DNA from: Filomicrobium insigne
Lineage (GTDB): Bacteria; Pseudomonadota; Alphaproteobacteria; Rhizobiales; Hyphomicrobiaceae
Assembly (NCBI RefSeq): GCF_900104305.1
Contig: NZ_FNJC01000006.1
Span: forward strand, 1 to 64,000
Direction of reading: 5' to 3'
Length of the DNA: 64,000 nt
Positions 27,905-38,310 of the stretch are shown here, piece by piece. Position numbers and translations under genes: made by a program. The notes under the pieces were generated by a model. That model saw only the letters and a program-made list of their open reading frames with translations. It ran no database searches and was not told where the DNA came from. Position 1 is the first letter of the stretch. Every line of letters starts with the position of its first letter.

Positions 27905-29440
27905 TTAGCCCTCATGCTCATTGGCGACAAACCGATCGAGCAGACGCACACCCCAACCGGATGCCCAGCTCTGGTTGATCGCATTGCGCGAAGAATCCAT
28001 CGCCGTGCCCGCGAGGTCGATGTGCGCCCAAGGCGTGTCCTTGTCTTTGACAAAGCGCTGAATGAACTGTGCTGCGGTGCACGCCCCCGCCCAGCGACCG
28101 CCCAGGTTCTTCACATCCGCGTTTTTAGAGTCGATGAGCTTGTCGTAAGCCTTATCCAAGGGCATCCGCCAGATCTTCTCACCCGTCTCCTTGGACGCTT
28201 TGAGCAGGTTGTCCGCCAACGCATCATTGTTGGAATAGAGCCCCGCATATTCCTTACCCAGCGCGATCATGATGGCGCCAGTCAGCGTTGCAAGATCAAT
28301 CAAGAGCTTTGGCTTGAAGCGCTCCTGCGCATACCAGAGGACATCAGCCAGCACGAGCCGGCCTTCGGCGTCCGTGTTCAACACCTCGATGGTCTGACCG
28401 GACATCGAGCGCACGATGTCGCCCGGACGCTGAGCGGTGCCCGACGGCATATTCTCCACGCAGCCGATAATACCGACGGCGTTCACCTTGGCTTTGCGCG
28501 CACCCAAGGCGTACATCAGGCCAACGACGCAAGCCGCACCGCCCATGTCGCCCTTCATGTCTTCCATGCCCTGAGCGGGTTTGATGGAGATACCGCCCGT
28601 ATCGAAGACAACGCCCTTTCCGATGAACGCCACGGGCGGAGCATCCTTCTTGCCGCCCTGCCAACGCATCACGACAACCCGAGCCGGCCGCTCGCTGCCC
28701 TGAGCGACGCCGAGCAACGCGCCCATTTTCAGCTTTTTGAGATCGTCAACGTCGAGCACTTCGACTTTAACGCCCACATCCTCAAGAGCCTGCGCGCGAT
28801 CGGCAAACTCAACCGGGCCAAGCTCATTGGCTGGTTCATTGACGAGATCCCGCGCGAGATGCACACCCTCCGCAATTCCCTTTAGGCGAGCAAATGTCTT
28901 CTCCGCCTTCTTGGGCTCAGCACAATGAATGACGAGTTTTTCCAACCCGTTGGCCTGAGCGTCCTCGCCCTCGTCTTCCTTCGTTGCTTTGGACTGATAT
29001 TTGCGGAAGTTGTAGTGGCGCAACTGAGCACCGAATGCGAGGTTCGCAGCCAAATCGACGGCGCTGGGCTCATCGGCGTCGAGTTGTGCAACGATGCTTG
29101 CTGACTTGGCTTTACGCGACAGGATCTGCCCAGCTGCAGTTCCCCCCAGTAGCACCCAGTCATCTTCACGGGCATCGGCCGGATCACCAACACCGAGCAA
29201 AATGACCCGCGTCTCTTTAAGTCCGTGAGGCGCAAGCACTTCCACCGTCGTTTTGGCTTTTCCTGAGAAAGCTGCCGCCTTAGCCGCTTTTTCCAGACCG
29301 CCAGATGCGTCTTCGTTTGCCTCACGTCCGACCTCTGAGAAAACAAGATCACGGGCGACCAGGAAGCAGGTGACGTTCTCGCGGTCGGCTTTCAAGGGCG
29401 CAAACGTAATCTCGAACGCGGGTGCCTTTTTGGCGGGCAT
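27905..29440 (-). CDS. pepA: Leucyl aminopeptidase PepA
   Basis: 511 residues from the ATG at 29440 (GGAG about 8 bases upstream); the open frame runs 40 codons further up but that part is low complexity. Two-zinc M17 peptidase, hexameric, cytoplasmic. C-terminal catalytic domain: FIGKGVVFDTGGISIKP with the catalytic Lys and zinc ligands, MKGDMGGAACVVG, and the signature NTDAEGRLVLADVL. The N-terminal domain is alphaproteobacterial in type. In many relatives holC (DNA polymerase III chi) follows pepA; here a terminator and then an unrelated exported protein follow. Confidence 0.97.
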   Translation of the reverse strand: MPAKKAPAFEITFAPLKADRENVTCFLVARDLVFSEVGREANEDASGGLEKAAKAAAFSGKAKTTVEVLAPHGLKETRVILLGVGDPADAREDDWVLLGGTAAGQILSRKAKSASIVAQLDADEPSAVDLAANLAFGAQLRHYNFRKYQSKATKEDEGEDAQANGLEKLVIHCAEPKKAEKTFARLKGIAEGVHLARDLVNEPANELGPVEFADRAQALEDVGVKVEVLDVDDLKKLKMGALLGVAQGSERPARVVVMRWQGGKKDAPPVAFIGKGVVFDTGGISIKPAQGMEDMKGDMGGAACVVGLMYALGARKAKVNAVGIIGCVENMPSGTAQRPGDIVRSMSGQTIEVLNTDAEGRLVLADVLWYAQERFKPKLLIDLATLTGAIMIALGKEYAGLYSNNDALADNLLKASKETGEKIWRMPLDKAYDKLIDSKNADVKNLGGRWAGACTAAQFIQRFVKDKDTPWAHIDLAGTAMDSSRNAINQSWASGWGVRLLDRFVANEHEG

Positions 29441-29871
29441 TAGCTGGCTCCATTCAGGGTTTGACGAATTTGCAGCTTCAGAAGAAGACGCTGGGGCTTG
29501 CGGTCCGGATACATGGTCACTTACGCGAGATCCGTATTGGGCCGGTGAGGCGTGCGCCACGCCAAGCGTCGATTGGGCTCCGAAGGGATTAGAATAGCCG
29601 CAGATTAGTCACCCGCACGGCTCGATCAAGCCGCTAGCCGCCCGCCAAGTGATATTAACCTAGATTCTCAGCAATTTTGGCCGCTTTCCGGCTGAAATAA
29701 GCCCGGCGAGGACACTTATGAGCACACATTCAACAGCGCACGGACCACCAGCCGAATTTCCGCCACCGTGCTATGAGAGCGAACCAGCTTCCCGTTGATA
29801 GCATAGAGTCTCTCATAAGCAGGATCACGGAACTGCTCTACCCTGACGCCACAGCTAAAGCCAAAACATAG
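29441..29871. other. Divergent promoter region of pepA and lptF
   Basis: 431 bases without a firm gene. A 26-residue open frame at 29718-29798 has GAGGA 5 bases before its ATG and could be a leader peptide for lptF, but it has no other support. TATGAGAG at 29772-29779 is repeated inverted (CTCTCATA) at 29810-29817. No clear -35/-10 pair seen. Confidence 0.4.
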
Positions 29872-31104
29872 ATGTCAATCATCTCCAAATACGTATTTCG
29901 GCAAGCTGCGGGCGCGTTGCTGCTGATTCTGCTGTCGTTGGGCGGCATCGTCTGGATCGCATTGGCGCTCAAGCAGTTGAACGTCGTCACCTCGCAAGGC
30001 CAGGACGGCTGGTTATTGCTGAAAATGACGACGCTGGCCTTGCCCAACCTGCTGGCAATCATCGCACCGTTCGCGATGCTGATCGCTGTCATGCACACAC
30101 TGAACCGGCTGAACGGCGACAGTGAGTTGATCGTGCTGACGGCCTCCGGCGCTACTGTGTGGACAACTGCGAGGCCCCTCATCGCTCTCGCGTTGCTAGT
30201 TACGATGGCGGTCGGGTTCGTCAATCACATCGGCATGCCGTGGAGCCTCCGGCTGCTGCGTGAATACATCATCCAGGTCCGCACCGATCTGCTAACACAA
30301 GTTATTCAACCTGGACGCTTTTCTACCGCCGAAAAAGGCCTGACGTTCCATATCCGCGAACGCACCCCGAACGGCGATTTGCGTGGCCTGATCATCAACG
30401 ATACGCGCGACAAGAAGCTATCTCAGGCATATCTCGCCGAAGTCGGTCAGATCGTGAAACAGGAGTCGGGTGCGTTCCTCGTCATGACGGACGGCCACAT
30501 TCTGCGACGGGCTGAAGATAGCGACGCAGCTCAGATCATCGAATTTCAAAAATACGCCATCAATCTCGCTGCGCTCGACGAGAACGAGCCTTCTCACGTC
30601 GATTATAAGCCGCGCGAGCGCTATCTGGACGAGCTTCTCAATCCAGCGCCCGACGATAAAACCTACCACGCCCAACCAGGGCTCTTCCGCGCAGAGTTGC
30701 ACGAGCGCTTCGCGAACCCGCTATATCCCATCGCCTTCGTACTCATAGCCTTGGCTGCCGTAGGTCAGGCGAAATCAACACGACAGAACCGCACTGAGGG
30801 CGTAATCCTAGGTTTTGTTGCTGCCACCGGCGTCCGTATGGGCGGCCTCGCGGTCAACAATCTCGTAGCGCTAAATCCCGTCTTCATCCCGCTGCTCTAC
30901 GCACTTCCAATCCTCGCTTGTATTGCCGCGCTCGCTCTTGTCGTGCACAACGCCCGCCCACGCGCTGGACCTTCTCGCCTGGAGAGCCTACGAGACGTGG
31001 TGACCACCGCTATTGGCACTGTCATCACGAGCTTGCTGGGCCGCCTCCGCTTGGCACGACCGCAGCCGGCAGGCCCAGGCCCCGCAACATCTAGGAGCCG
31101 TTGA
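29872..31104 (+). CDS. lptF: LPS export ABC transporter permease LptF
   Basis: 410 residues. YjgP/YjgQ family: two N-terminal-half membrane segments and more in the second half around a periplasmic beta-jellyroll domain. Typical start ISKYVFRQAAGALLLILLSL, then NLLAIIAPFAMLIAVMHTLNRL with NGDSELIVLTASG. C-terminal segments include YPIAFVLIALAAVGQAKSTR and FIPLLYALPILACIAALALV, followed by an unusual Arg/Pro-rich tail. With LptG it forms the permease of LptB2FGC, which extracts LPS from the inner membrane. Its stop overlaps the TTG start of lptG. Confidence 0.95.
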   Translation: MSIISKYVFRQAAGALLLILLSLGGIVWIALALKQLNVVTSQGQDGWLLLKMTTLALPNLLAIIAPFAMLIAVMHTLNRLNGDSELIVLTASGATVWTTARPLIALALLVTMAVGFVNHIGMPWSLRLLREYIIQVRTDLLTQVIQPGRFSTAEKGLTFHIRERTPNGDLRGLIINDTRDKKLSQAYLAEVGQIVKQESGAFLVMTDGHILRRAEDSDAAQIIEFQKYAINLAALDENEPSHVDYKPRERYLDELLNPAPDDKTYHAQPGLFRAELHERFANPLYPIAFVLIALAAVGQAKSTRQNRTEGVILGFVAATGVRMGGLAVNNLVALNPVFIPLLYALPILACIAALALVVHNARPRAGPSRLESLRDVVTTAIGTVITSLLGRLRLARPQPAGPGPATSRSR

Positions 31105-32207
31105 TCATCGTGGGGATCGGAACCGCCACACTAAACTGGTACGTCGGACGCTGGTTCCTGACGACCATCCTCGGCACCTTTTTGTTGTGTAGCGCACTCA
31201 TCTTCATGATCGACTTTGTCGAGTTGCTTCGCCAAGCGGGAAAATACGGCAGCGTTCCCGCTTGGCTGTTGGCATGGATGGCGCTTCTCCGATTACCGGC
31301 GTACACCGAGTTCCTATTACCGTTTGCAATCATGACGGGATCCATCGCCGCCCTCCTGCAACTGAGCCGCAAAAGCGAACTCGCTGTGATGCGCGCCGGC
31401 GGCATGTCGGTCTGGCAATTCCTGCTGCCTGGTTTCATCGTGGCTGTCACGTTGGGCGTCTTTGCAACGACCCTCTACAATCCGTTGGCAGCCGCAGCGC
31501 GCGAAAAGGCGGAAGCGATTTTCGCGGACGCTTTTGGAAGAGACGTCAATCTCTTAAGAGCCAAATCGGGTGAATCATGGCTTCGTCAGAACGGCATTGA
31601 CGGACAATCCGTGATCAATGCCGTCCGGGCCTCAAATCAGGGGCTTACGCTGACCGGCGTCATCGTGTTCGTCTACGACAATGATGGCGGCTTCGTCGAA
31701 CGCATCGATGCAGCCCGCGCTGATCTCAAAGAAGGGTACTGGGAGCTTCGCGATGCGTGGGTCTCCGGCGTCGGGAGAGAGCCGCAAAAATACGATTTCT
31801 ACATGGTGTCCACATACCTTACACCGGATCGCGTTCAGGACGCTCTCGGAACGGCTATTTCCGTCTCCTTCTGGGAGCTCCCTGGCCTCATCGAAGTCGC
31901 TGAAAAAGCAAAACTTTCAGCCACAACCCTGCGCATTCAGTACGAACTCCTCCTGTCAAGGCCACTCTTGTGCTTTGCGATGGTGCTTTTGGCGGCGACT
32001 GTGTCGTTGCGGTCATTCCGATCAGGCGGCATCCAGACTATGGTCGTCACCGGAATGGTAGGGGGATTGGGTTTCTTCTTGCTTGCTGAAGTTTCACGAC
32101 AAATCGGCGCCGCGGGGTTAGTGCCGCCTTGGGCGGCAGTTTGGTTGCCGGTTGTTTTGGTGATCTTGGTTTCGTTGACGGTGCTCTTGCACCAGGAGGA
32201 CGGCTGA
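31101..32207 (+). CDS. lptG: LPS export ABC transporter permease LptG
   Basis: 368 residues, TTG start overlapping the lptF stop (TTGA), with AGGAG 5 bases upstream; a GTG three codons later is an alternative. Six expected membrane segments, four easily seen (ILGTFLLCSALIFMIDFVEL, LRLPAYTEFLLPFAIMTGS, the pair at residues 290-330, and PPWAAVWLPVVLVILVSL). The motif ELAVMRAGGMSVWQFLLPG is the coupling-helix region that contacts LptB. Partner of LptF; LptB, LptA and LptC genes are not in this window. Confidence 0.95.
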   Translation: MIIVGIGTATLNWYVGRWFLTTILGTFLLCSALIFMIDFVELLRQAGKYGSVPAWLLAWMALLRLPAYTEFLLPFAIMTGSIAALLQLSRKSELAVMRAGGMSVWQFLLPGFIVAVTLGVFATTLYNPLAAAAREKAEAIFADAFGRDVNLLRAKSGESWLRQNGIDGQSVINAVRASNQGLTLTGVIVFVYDNDGGFVERIDAARADLKEGYWELRDAWVSGVGREPQKYDFYMVSTYLTPDRVQDALGTAISVSFWELPGLIEVAEKAKLSATTLRIQYELLLSRPLLCFAMVLLAATVSLRSFRSGGIQTMVVTGMVGGLGFFLLAEVSRQIGAAGLVPPWAAVWLPVVLVILVSLTVLLHQEDG

Positions 32208-34754
32208 GTGATGCGTCGAGCGCGGAAACCGCAAAGCGTTTGCGGCAGGGGGCGCGCAGAGAAGGCAGACCGGCGGCTTTTCCGCGGTCCTGCTCGCTCG
32301 GCGATTCCCTCGGCATTCGTTGCGCCCATCCGTAACCGACTATCGGCATGTGCTGTGGCTCTAGCGGCCGCGACGGCGTTCGCTTGCCTGTCGTTCAGCC
32401 ACGAAGCCGCCGCTCAGAGCGATGGCTTCAAGAAACACGCGGCACCGGCACCGACGTTCGGTAATTCATCCAGCCTCATGCCATCGACCAAAATTGATCG
32501 CTCCCAGCCTTTGTATCTCCAGGGCGACCAGTTGGTTTATGACAATTCGGGCAACACGGTCATCGCCCGCGGCAACGTCGAGATCTACTATAACAACTAC
32601 ATCTTAACGGCCGACGAAGTTGCCTACGATCAGAGCGCAAACACGCTAACAGCGGTTGGCAATGTTGTGCTCAAAGAACCTAATGGCAACATAATCCGTG
32701 CCGACCGCTACACGCTAACCGATGATTTCCGCGATGGCTTTGTGCAGTCGCTCAGCGTCGTCGCAAAAGACGACACGCGCATCGCTGCTGCACGCGCGAC
32801 GCGCCGCGAAGGCAACATCACAGAATTCAACGAAGCCAAATTCACGCCGTGCCGGACAGACGGAGGATCGCCGCCGCTTTGGTGTATCTCCGCCCAAACG
32901 ATCATTCATGATCAGCAAGCGGCAACCATCACATACCAGGATGCTCAGTTTGAGATCTTTGGCCAACCGATCTTCTATCTGCCCTACTTCCAGCACGCAG
33001 ATCCATCGGTAAAGCGCCGCTCAGGCTTCCTGATGCCAACTTACGGAACTTCTTCCGACCTGGGCTTCATGACCTCGGTTCCGTACTATTTCGCCCTGGC
33101 ACCGAACTACGATTTCACATTCCATCCTCGGTACATGACCAAGCAGGGTGTGCTCTGGCAGGGTGATTTCCGCCATCGGTTGGCGAACGGTCAGTACAAT
33201 ATCAAGTTCGCAGCGATCGATCAGAACTGCGGCGATCTTCCCGACTCGATCCGCGCCGACCGGGGCAGGTGCGAAGATCTCGATGGATTCCGCGGCAGTC
33301 TCGAAACAAAAGGCCTGTTCTCGCTATCAAGCTGGTGGCGCGGCGGCTGGGATATCACTCTGGAAAGCGACGACTCCTTCCGGCGCTTCTATCAACTCGA
33401 CAGCATCCTGCTGACCGATCGCGTGAACCGCGTGTTCATGGAAGGTCAGTCAGACCGCAACTATTTCGGTGTGAACTTGTACCACTTCGGTGGCTTGACC
33501 TTTGAGGACACGCCTCAGTCGGAAAGCCGCGTTCACCCGATCATCGACCACAACTATGTCTTCGCCGACCCGATCCTTGGCGGTGAACTCAAAGTCGATA
33601 GCAACTTCCTCAGCTTCTCGCGCGGCGACTATCATGTCGACGGCACAAGCTCGCAGGACATGACGCGTGCCATTTCGGAAGTGACATGGCGTCGTAAGCT
33701 AATCGACAACCTCGGCATCACCTACACGCCATTCGCCAACCTGCGCGGCGATCTCTACCAGATCAACAACTACATTGATCCGATAACTGGTGAGGCGGTA
33801 GCCGATGAATCAATCGCGCGCGGCGTTGCCGCTGCGGGCGCCACCGTGTCGTACCCCTGGATCGCCAGCGGTTTCAACGCAACCCACACCGTCGAGCCGA
33901 TCGGTCAGATCATCGCGCGCACAGCCAGCGTGCCGCAGCGCGAGTTGCCTGATGAAGATGCCAAGAGCTTGGTGTTCGACGACACCACCCTATTCCTCTT
34001 CGACAAGTTCTCCGGCTATGACCGTGTCGAAACCGGTACGCGCGCCAACGTCGGCGTCCAGTATACGTTCCAGGCTAATACTGGGGGATATGCTCGGCTT
34101 CTCGCAGGTCAAAGCTTTCAACTCGCAGGCGACAACCCCTTCGCCAACCCTGGATACGTCGATCCAAACGCACCGCCTAGCGAGCGCAACCCCGTGTTCA
34201 ATCCGAATAGCGGCCTTGAGACCCGCGAGTCGGATTATGTGGTCGGGCTATACTTGGCACCAACGGATGCGTTCCGTTTGATCTCTCAAAGCCGCTTTGA
34301 CGACAATAACTTAGCGTTACGTCGTCAGGACGCTGCGCTTCTTGCCAGGTTTGGGCCGTTCTTTGGCGACGCCACCTACACATATGCGCCGGACACAGCC
34401 AACCTTAGTAACTATCCTCTTAGCGGCGGCTACAGCGACGACGACCAGCAAGACATTTCTGGCTCGCTGGGTGTGCAACTTACGGAAAATTGGAGCGTTC
34501 GCGGGCGCATTCGCTATGACATTGATGATGATTTCGTGCTGAGCGACGCAATTCAGCTGCGCTATGCCGACGAGTGCTTCGTACTGACCGCAACCTACGC
34601 CGAAAACTTCTACAACGATCCTCTGCGCGACATCGACACCGATCGCACACTATTCCTGCGCTTCGAACTCAAGCATCTTGGCGACTTCCAGTATAAGACC
34701 GACGCGCTCGACTACGTCATGGGCGATCAGCAGCCGCCGCATTCGCCGCAATAA
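32208..34754 (+). CDS. lptD: LPS-assembly protein LptD
   Basis: 848 residues from a GTG placed directly after the lptG stop, with AGGAGG 7 bases upstream; an ATG is the next codon. Signal peptide core LSACAVALAAATAFACLSF. Periplasmic LptA-like beta-jellyroll (LYLQGDQLVYDNSGNTVIAR and GNVEIYYNNYILTADEVAYD), then the conserved PIFYLPYF and FLMPTYGTSSDLGFM, followed by a large C-terminal beta-barrel of 26 expected strands. Five mature Cys are present (PCRTDG, LWCISA, NCGDL, GRCED, DECFV), available for the disulfides that activate LptD. It completes LPS delivery to the outer leaflet. The next gene is its probable chaperone surA. Confidence 0.96.
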   Translation: MMRRARKPQSVCGRGRAEKADRRLFRGPARSAIPSAFVAPIRNRLSACAVALAAATAFACLSFSHEAAAQSDGFKKHAAPAPTFGNSSSLMPSTKIDRSQPLYLQGDQLVYDNSGNTVIARGNVEIYYNNYILTADEVAYDQSANTLTAVGNVVLKEPNGNIIRADRYTLTDDFRDGFVQSLSVVAKDDTRIAAARATRREGNITEFNEAKFTPCRTDGGSPPLWCISAQTIIHDQQAATITYQDAQFEIFGQPIFYLPYFQHADPSVKRRSGFLMPTYGTSSDLGFMTSVPYYFALAPNYDFTFHPRYMTKQGVLWQGDFRHRLANGQYNIKFAAIDQNCGDLPDSIRADRGRCEDLDGFRGSLETKGLFSLSSWWRGGWDITLESDDSFRRFYQLDSILLTDRVNRVFMEGQSDRNYFGVNLYHFGGLTFEDTPQSESRVHPIIDHNYVFADPILGGELKVDSNFLSFSRGDYHVDGTSSQDMTRAISEVTWRRKLIDNLGITYTPFANLRGDLYQINNYIDPITGEAVADESIARGVAAAGATVSYPWIASGFNATHTVEPIGQIIARTASVPQRELPDEDAKSLVFDDTTLFLFDKFSGYDRVETGTRANVGVQYTFQANTGGYARLLAGQSFQLAGDNPFANPGYVDPNAPPSERNPVFNPNSGLETRESDYVVGLYLAPTDAFRLISQSRFDDNNLALRRQDAALLARFGPFFGDATYTYAPDTANLSNYPLSGGYSDDDQQDISGSLGVQLTENWSVRGRIRYDIDDDFVLSDAIQLRYADECFVLTATYAENFYNDPLRDIDTDRTLFLRFELKHLGDFQYKTDALDYVMGDQQPPHSPQ

Positions 34755-35037
34755 CGGTTGCATCTCGTATGCGTCGGCAGCACCTTAGCTTGCATAAGCT
34801 CTCATGAGCTTGGGGTTTGCGTCCCGGGCTATGATGGCGGGGAAACTCAGGCACAGCTCCACAGCTGACTGATGGCAACCCTTGGCCGTTCAAGCGCATA
34901 ATGCTATTTTGCTGCAGATCTTTCGCCATGCCCTCGCCGAGGTTGATGGTTAGTCTTCAACAATCTGCGGGATGACAGCCAACGGACAGAATAGGGCTGC
35001 GCCCTTACTTCGAGAGCTTAAAACAAGGCCAATTGCG

Positions 35038-36261
35038 ATGCCCCGATCCCGTCTCTTCTGCCCGCGCTTAGTCCGCTCGGCTCTTTGCAGCGTGATCGCC
35101 CTCGGAAGCTGGGCTGCCTTGACCTCCACAGTCAGCGCCGATCCCGCCGCTTTGGCGCGCGCATCTGGCGCCATGGCCAAGGCTCACGGAGCTGCGCTGG
35201 TACACGTCACCGCTAGTCGCACACAAGGCATCGCCGTTCTGGTCAACGACGAACCTATTACGAATTACGAAATCGAATTGCGCCAAAAGCTTCTGGCCAT
35301 GAATGTCGGCGGCCTACAAGAACGCGCGCAAGCAAATTTCAAAAAACTTGTCAAAGCTGAGAGCACGAACACGAAGCTCAAGGCTATCCTGGACACCACG
35401 ATCAAAGCAAATCAGGGCAAGTCTCGCGAAGAGATCCTGGCCATCTTCGAACAGAAGAAAAAGGACTTTGCCAAAGGTTTACAAGAACAGGCCGTCTCTA
35501 GCGCGCGTGCAAGCGTTCTGCCTGGGCTACGCAAAAAAGCCCTCGAAGAATTGATCGAGGAACGTCTAAAGCTCCAAGAAGCCAAACGGCTCAATGTTCT
35601 GGCTGAAGATGACGAGGTCAATAAAATCATCGCCGGCTTGGCTGAACGCAATAAAATGAATGAAAAGCAATTCGAGGCCCATATGAAGAAAATGGGTACC
35701 GATGTTTATACGATGCGCACGAGATTTCAGGCCATGATGTCCTGGCAAAACGTCGTGCGCCGCCAGTTTGGACATCAGATCGCAATTACGGACCGCGACC
35801 TGGACCGCGCCGTTTCCCAGGTTCAGGCTGAAGACCAGACCGAACTGAACCTTCAACGCATTGTGCTCATCGTGCCGGACAAGGTCGATCAAGCCGTCGT
35901 GGCACGGCGTCTGCGTGAAGCCAGCGCGCTACGCCAGAATTTCAAAGGCTGCTCCATGACGGGAACGCTCGCAAAATCCGAAGGCGCGACACGTTTCGAT
36001 AATATTGGCCCACGGGCCGCTTCAACCATCGCTGAACCGACGCGGACGCTGCTACTCAATGCGAGTGATGGGGAAATGCTCCCCGCCACAGTTGGGTCGG
36101 AAGGGATCGAGCTTTGGGTGCTATGCGGCCGCAAGGTAGTGGAAGCAAAGGAAACCCAGCGCGACGAAGCTGTAAAAGAATTGCGGCAGCAGGAATTCAA
36201 CGTGCTCGCTGAGCGTCACCTGAAGGACCTGCGTCAGGACGCGCACATCGAGTATCGCTAG
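35038..36261 (+). CDS. surA: SurA-type periplasmic chaperone / peptidyl-prolyl isomerase
   Basis: About 407 residues from the ATG at 35038, directly before a signal peptide (ALCSVIALGSWAALTSTVSA); an ATG 22 codons earlier would give an overlong n-region. The SurA N-terminal domain is recognised by GIAVLVNDEPITNYEIELR and ALEELIEERLKLQEAKRLNV. A 90-residue Lys/Glu-rich helical insertion lies between these. The C-terminal half (LNLQRIVLIVPD to the end) is a parvulin-like domain that is rather diverged, so isomerase activity is uncertain. Chaperones outer-membrane barrel proteins such as LptD upstream. Ends immediately before pdxA. Confidence 0.88.
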   Translation: MPRSRLFCPRLVRSALCSVIALGSWAALTSTVSADPAALARASGAMAKAHGAALVHVTASRTQGIAVLVNDEPITNYEIELRQKLLAMNVGGLQERAQANFKKLVKAESTNTKLKAILDTTIKANQGKSREEILAIFEQKKKDFAKGLQEQAVSSARASVLPGLRKKALEELIEERLKLQEAKRLNVLAEDDEVNKIIAGLAERNKMNEKQFEAHMKKMGTDVYTMRTRFQAMMSWQNVVRRQFGHQIAITDRDLDRAVSQVQAEDQTELNLQRIVLIVPDKVDQAVVARRLREASALRQNFKGCSMTGTLAKSEGATRFDNIGPRAASTIAEPTRTLLLNASDGEMLPATVGSEGIELWVLCGRKVVEAKETQRDEAVKELRQQEFNVLAERHLKDLRQDAHIEYR

Positions 36262-37359
36262 GTGATCAACGCACCGTCGCAAACAAATCATAGTGGACCC
36301 GCATCACCGGCTCCTCCCGTACTCACGATGGGAGATCCTGCCGGGATAGGCCCGGAGATCACATTGCTCGCTTATGAGCAACGATCCAAGCACGCTTTAC
36401 CTCCATTCGCGATCTATGCGGATCCCGCCATGCTTGAGGCCCGTGCGAGAGACATCGGGCTCATCACAAAATGCATAACGGTTGCAGATCCTGGTGAGGC
36501 AACGGACAGCTTTGAACGCGGCTTGCCAGTCATTCCAATAAGTCTCGCAAAACCAGCTGCACCCGGCGACCCTGATCCTGAAAACGCTCAAGCCGTCATC
36601 ACATCTATCGAGGCAGCGACCGCCGCTGTCTTTGCCGGTTCCGCGGCCGCGGTCGTAACCAATCCGATCGCAAAATCCGTGCTGTATGCCTCAGGTTTCA
36701 GCTATCCGGGCCACACCGAATTTCTCGCTTATCTCGCCGACTGCGCGAAACCCGGAAGCAAAACACATCCTGTCATGATGCTAGCTTGTGATGAGTTGCG
36801 CGTCGTACCAGTTACCATTCATATTCCGCTGTCGAACGTCCCTCAGGCATTGACCCAGGAACTCATTGTCGAAACGGTCAGGATCACAGCGGAAGCCCTG
36901 GAACGCTACTTTGAGATAGATTCACCCCGCATCCGTCTTGCCGGTCTCAATCCACACGCCGGAGAATCCGGAAGCATCGGCACAGAAGAACAATCGACAA
37001 TTAAGCCTGCCATCCACACCCTACGCGCACTGGGCATCAACGTGACTGGTCCAGCCCCCGCCGACACAATGTTTCACGAAGCAGCTCGGAAGACCTATGA
37101 TGTTGCCGTCGCGATGTATCACGACCAAGCCTTGATCCCCATCAAAACGTTGGCCTTCGATCGCGGCGTCAACGTAACGCTTGGCCTACCCTTCATCCGC
37201 ACATCTCCCGACCACGGAACCGCATTCGATATCGCCGGCCAAGGCCGCGCTTCACCCGAAAGCCTGATAGCAGCAATCCACATGGCGACCACAATGAAGT
37301 CCGCTGAAAACGCGTTCTTGGCTCAGCGTTCGCTTGAAGCCGCGGGACCTCACCGGTGA
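36262..37359 (+). CDS. pdxA: 4-hydroxythreonine-4-phosphate dehydrogenase
   Basis: 365 residues; GTG start abutting the surA stop. Pyridoxal phosphate synthesis (DXP-dependent route): NAD-dependent oxidation and decarboxylation. Motifs: [61 protein letters not shown] and [19 protein letters not shown] with [13 protein letters not shown]; the metal-ligand His and Asp positions are all there. N-terminal 15 residues are disordered. Stop overlaps the GTG of rsmA by 4 bases. Confidence 0.96.
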   Translation: MINAPSQTNHSGPASPAPPVLTMGDPAGIGPEITLLAYEQRSKHALPPFAIYADPAMLEARARDIGLITKCITVADPGEATDSFERGLPVIPISLAKPAAPGDPDPENAQAVITSIEAATAAVFAGSAAAVVTNPIAKSVLYASGFSYPGHTEFLAYLADCAKPGSKTHPVMMLACDELRVVPVTIHIPLSNVPQALTQELIVETVRITAEALERYFEIDSPRIRLAGLNPHAGESGSIGTEEQSTIKPAIHTLRALGINVTGPAPADTMFHEAARKTYDVAVAMYHDQALIPIKTLAFDRGVNVTLGLPFIRTSPDHGTAFDIAGQGRASPESLIAAIHMATTMKSAENAFLAQRSLEAAGPHR

Positions 37360-38276
37360 GCGAAAAATCCGCAAGAGCATCATCCCCACGCACATCAATG
37401 AACGCAGCGGCCCAAAGCGATAACCTGCCACCGCTGCGCGATGTCATCGAAAAACACGGCCTCATCGCAAAGAAAAGTCTGGGTCAGAACTTCATTCTGG
37501 ACCTGAACTTGACGCGGAGAATTGCCCGCGCCGCCGCCCCGCTTGAAAATTGTACCGTCGTGGAGGTCGGCCCCGGTCCGGGCGGATTGACCCGCGGCCT
37601 CCTGATGGAAGGAGCCCACCGCGTCGTCGCCGTTGAGCGTGACCATCGCTGCCTCGCAGCCCTTGCCGAAATCGCCGACAGATATCCCGGCCGTCTTGCC
37701 GTGCATGAGGGGGATGCGCTCAAAGTCAACTGGCAAAAACTTCTTGAAGACACTAATACTGACGAGACAATCATCGTTGCCAATCTTCCCTACGGAGTAG
37801 CAACTGCGCTTCTAACGAACTGGCTCGAAGCAGAACCTTGGCCACCTTGGTACAAGCGCATGGCCTTGATGTTTCAGAAAGAGGTCGCGGAGCGCATCGT
37901 TGCAGAACCGGGCACCAAGGCCTATGGCCGCCTTGCCGTCATTGCGCAATGGCGTACGCGCCCCCGTATCGTACTCAACCTCAAGCCGGAAGCCTTCACC
38001 CCGCCTCCCAAGGTGTCATCATCAGTCGTCTTCTTCGAACCTCGGCAGAACCCCACTCCCTCCTGCTCCCCACAAACGCTGGCCCGCGTCACAGCCGCAG
38101 CCTTCGGACAACGCCGTAAGATGTTACGTCAAAGCCTGAAGACACTGACACCCATGCCGGAGTTGCTCCTGCACAAGACCGGAATATCGCCCGAACTACG
38201 CGCTGAAGCATTGACCGTCGCACAATTTGCCGAGCTCGCGGCGGCCTTTGATGCCGGCGCGGGCCCCCCGCGCTGA
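37356..38276 (+). CDS. rsmA: 16S rRNA dimethyladenosine transferase RsmA (KsgA)
   Basis: 306 residues, GTG start overlapping pdxA (GTGA); an ATG 14 codons in is an alternative, and the family block begins only at [23 protein letters not shown]-binding motif [16 protein letters not shown], motif [16 protein letters not shown] (NLPY), and [10 protein letters not shown] near the C-terminal domain. Dimethylates two adjacent adenosines near the 3' end of 16S rRNA during small-subunit maturation. Last gene of the lptF-to-rsmA operon; it converges on gmk. Confidence 0.96.
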   Translation: MSEKSARASSPRTSMNAAAQSDNLPPLRDVIEKHGLIAKKSLGQNFILDLNLTRRIARAAAPLENCTVVEVGPGPGGLTRGLLMEGAHRVVAVERDHRCLAALAEIADRYPGRLAVHEGDALKVNWQKLLEDTNTDETIIVANLPYGVATALLTNWLEAEPWPPWYKRMALMFQKEVAERIVAEPGTKAYGRLAVIAQWRTRPRIVLNLKPEAFTPPPKVSSSVVFFEPRQNPTPSCSPQTLARVTAAAFGQRRKMLRQSLKTLTPMPELLLHKTGISPELRAEALTVAQFAELAAAFDAGAGPPR

Positions 38277-38310
38277 CACGCCTCGCACGCGCCGTCTAAA
38301 CCGCATCTAT

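Noticed and set aside
27866-28885. 339-codon plus-strand frame opposite pepA
   Set aside because: Antisense of a well-conserved gene, starts inside the pepA terminator and has no family features.
27905-29440. Absence of holC after pepA as a missing gene
   Set aside because: holC may lie elsewhere in the genome; the window alone cannot show its loss.
34796-34811. AAGCTC-TCAT-GAGCTT hairpin after lptD
   Set aside because: Only 6 bp and without a T-run; not convincing as a terminator.
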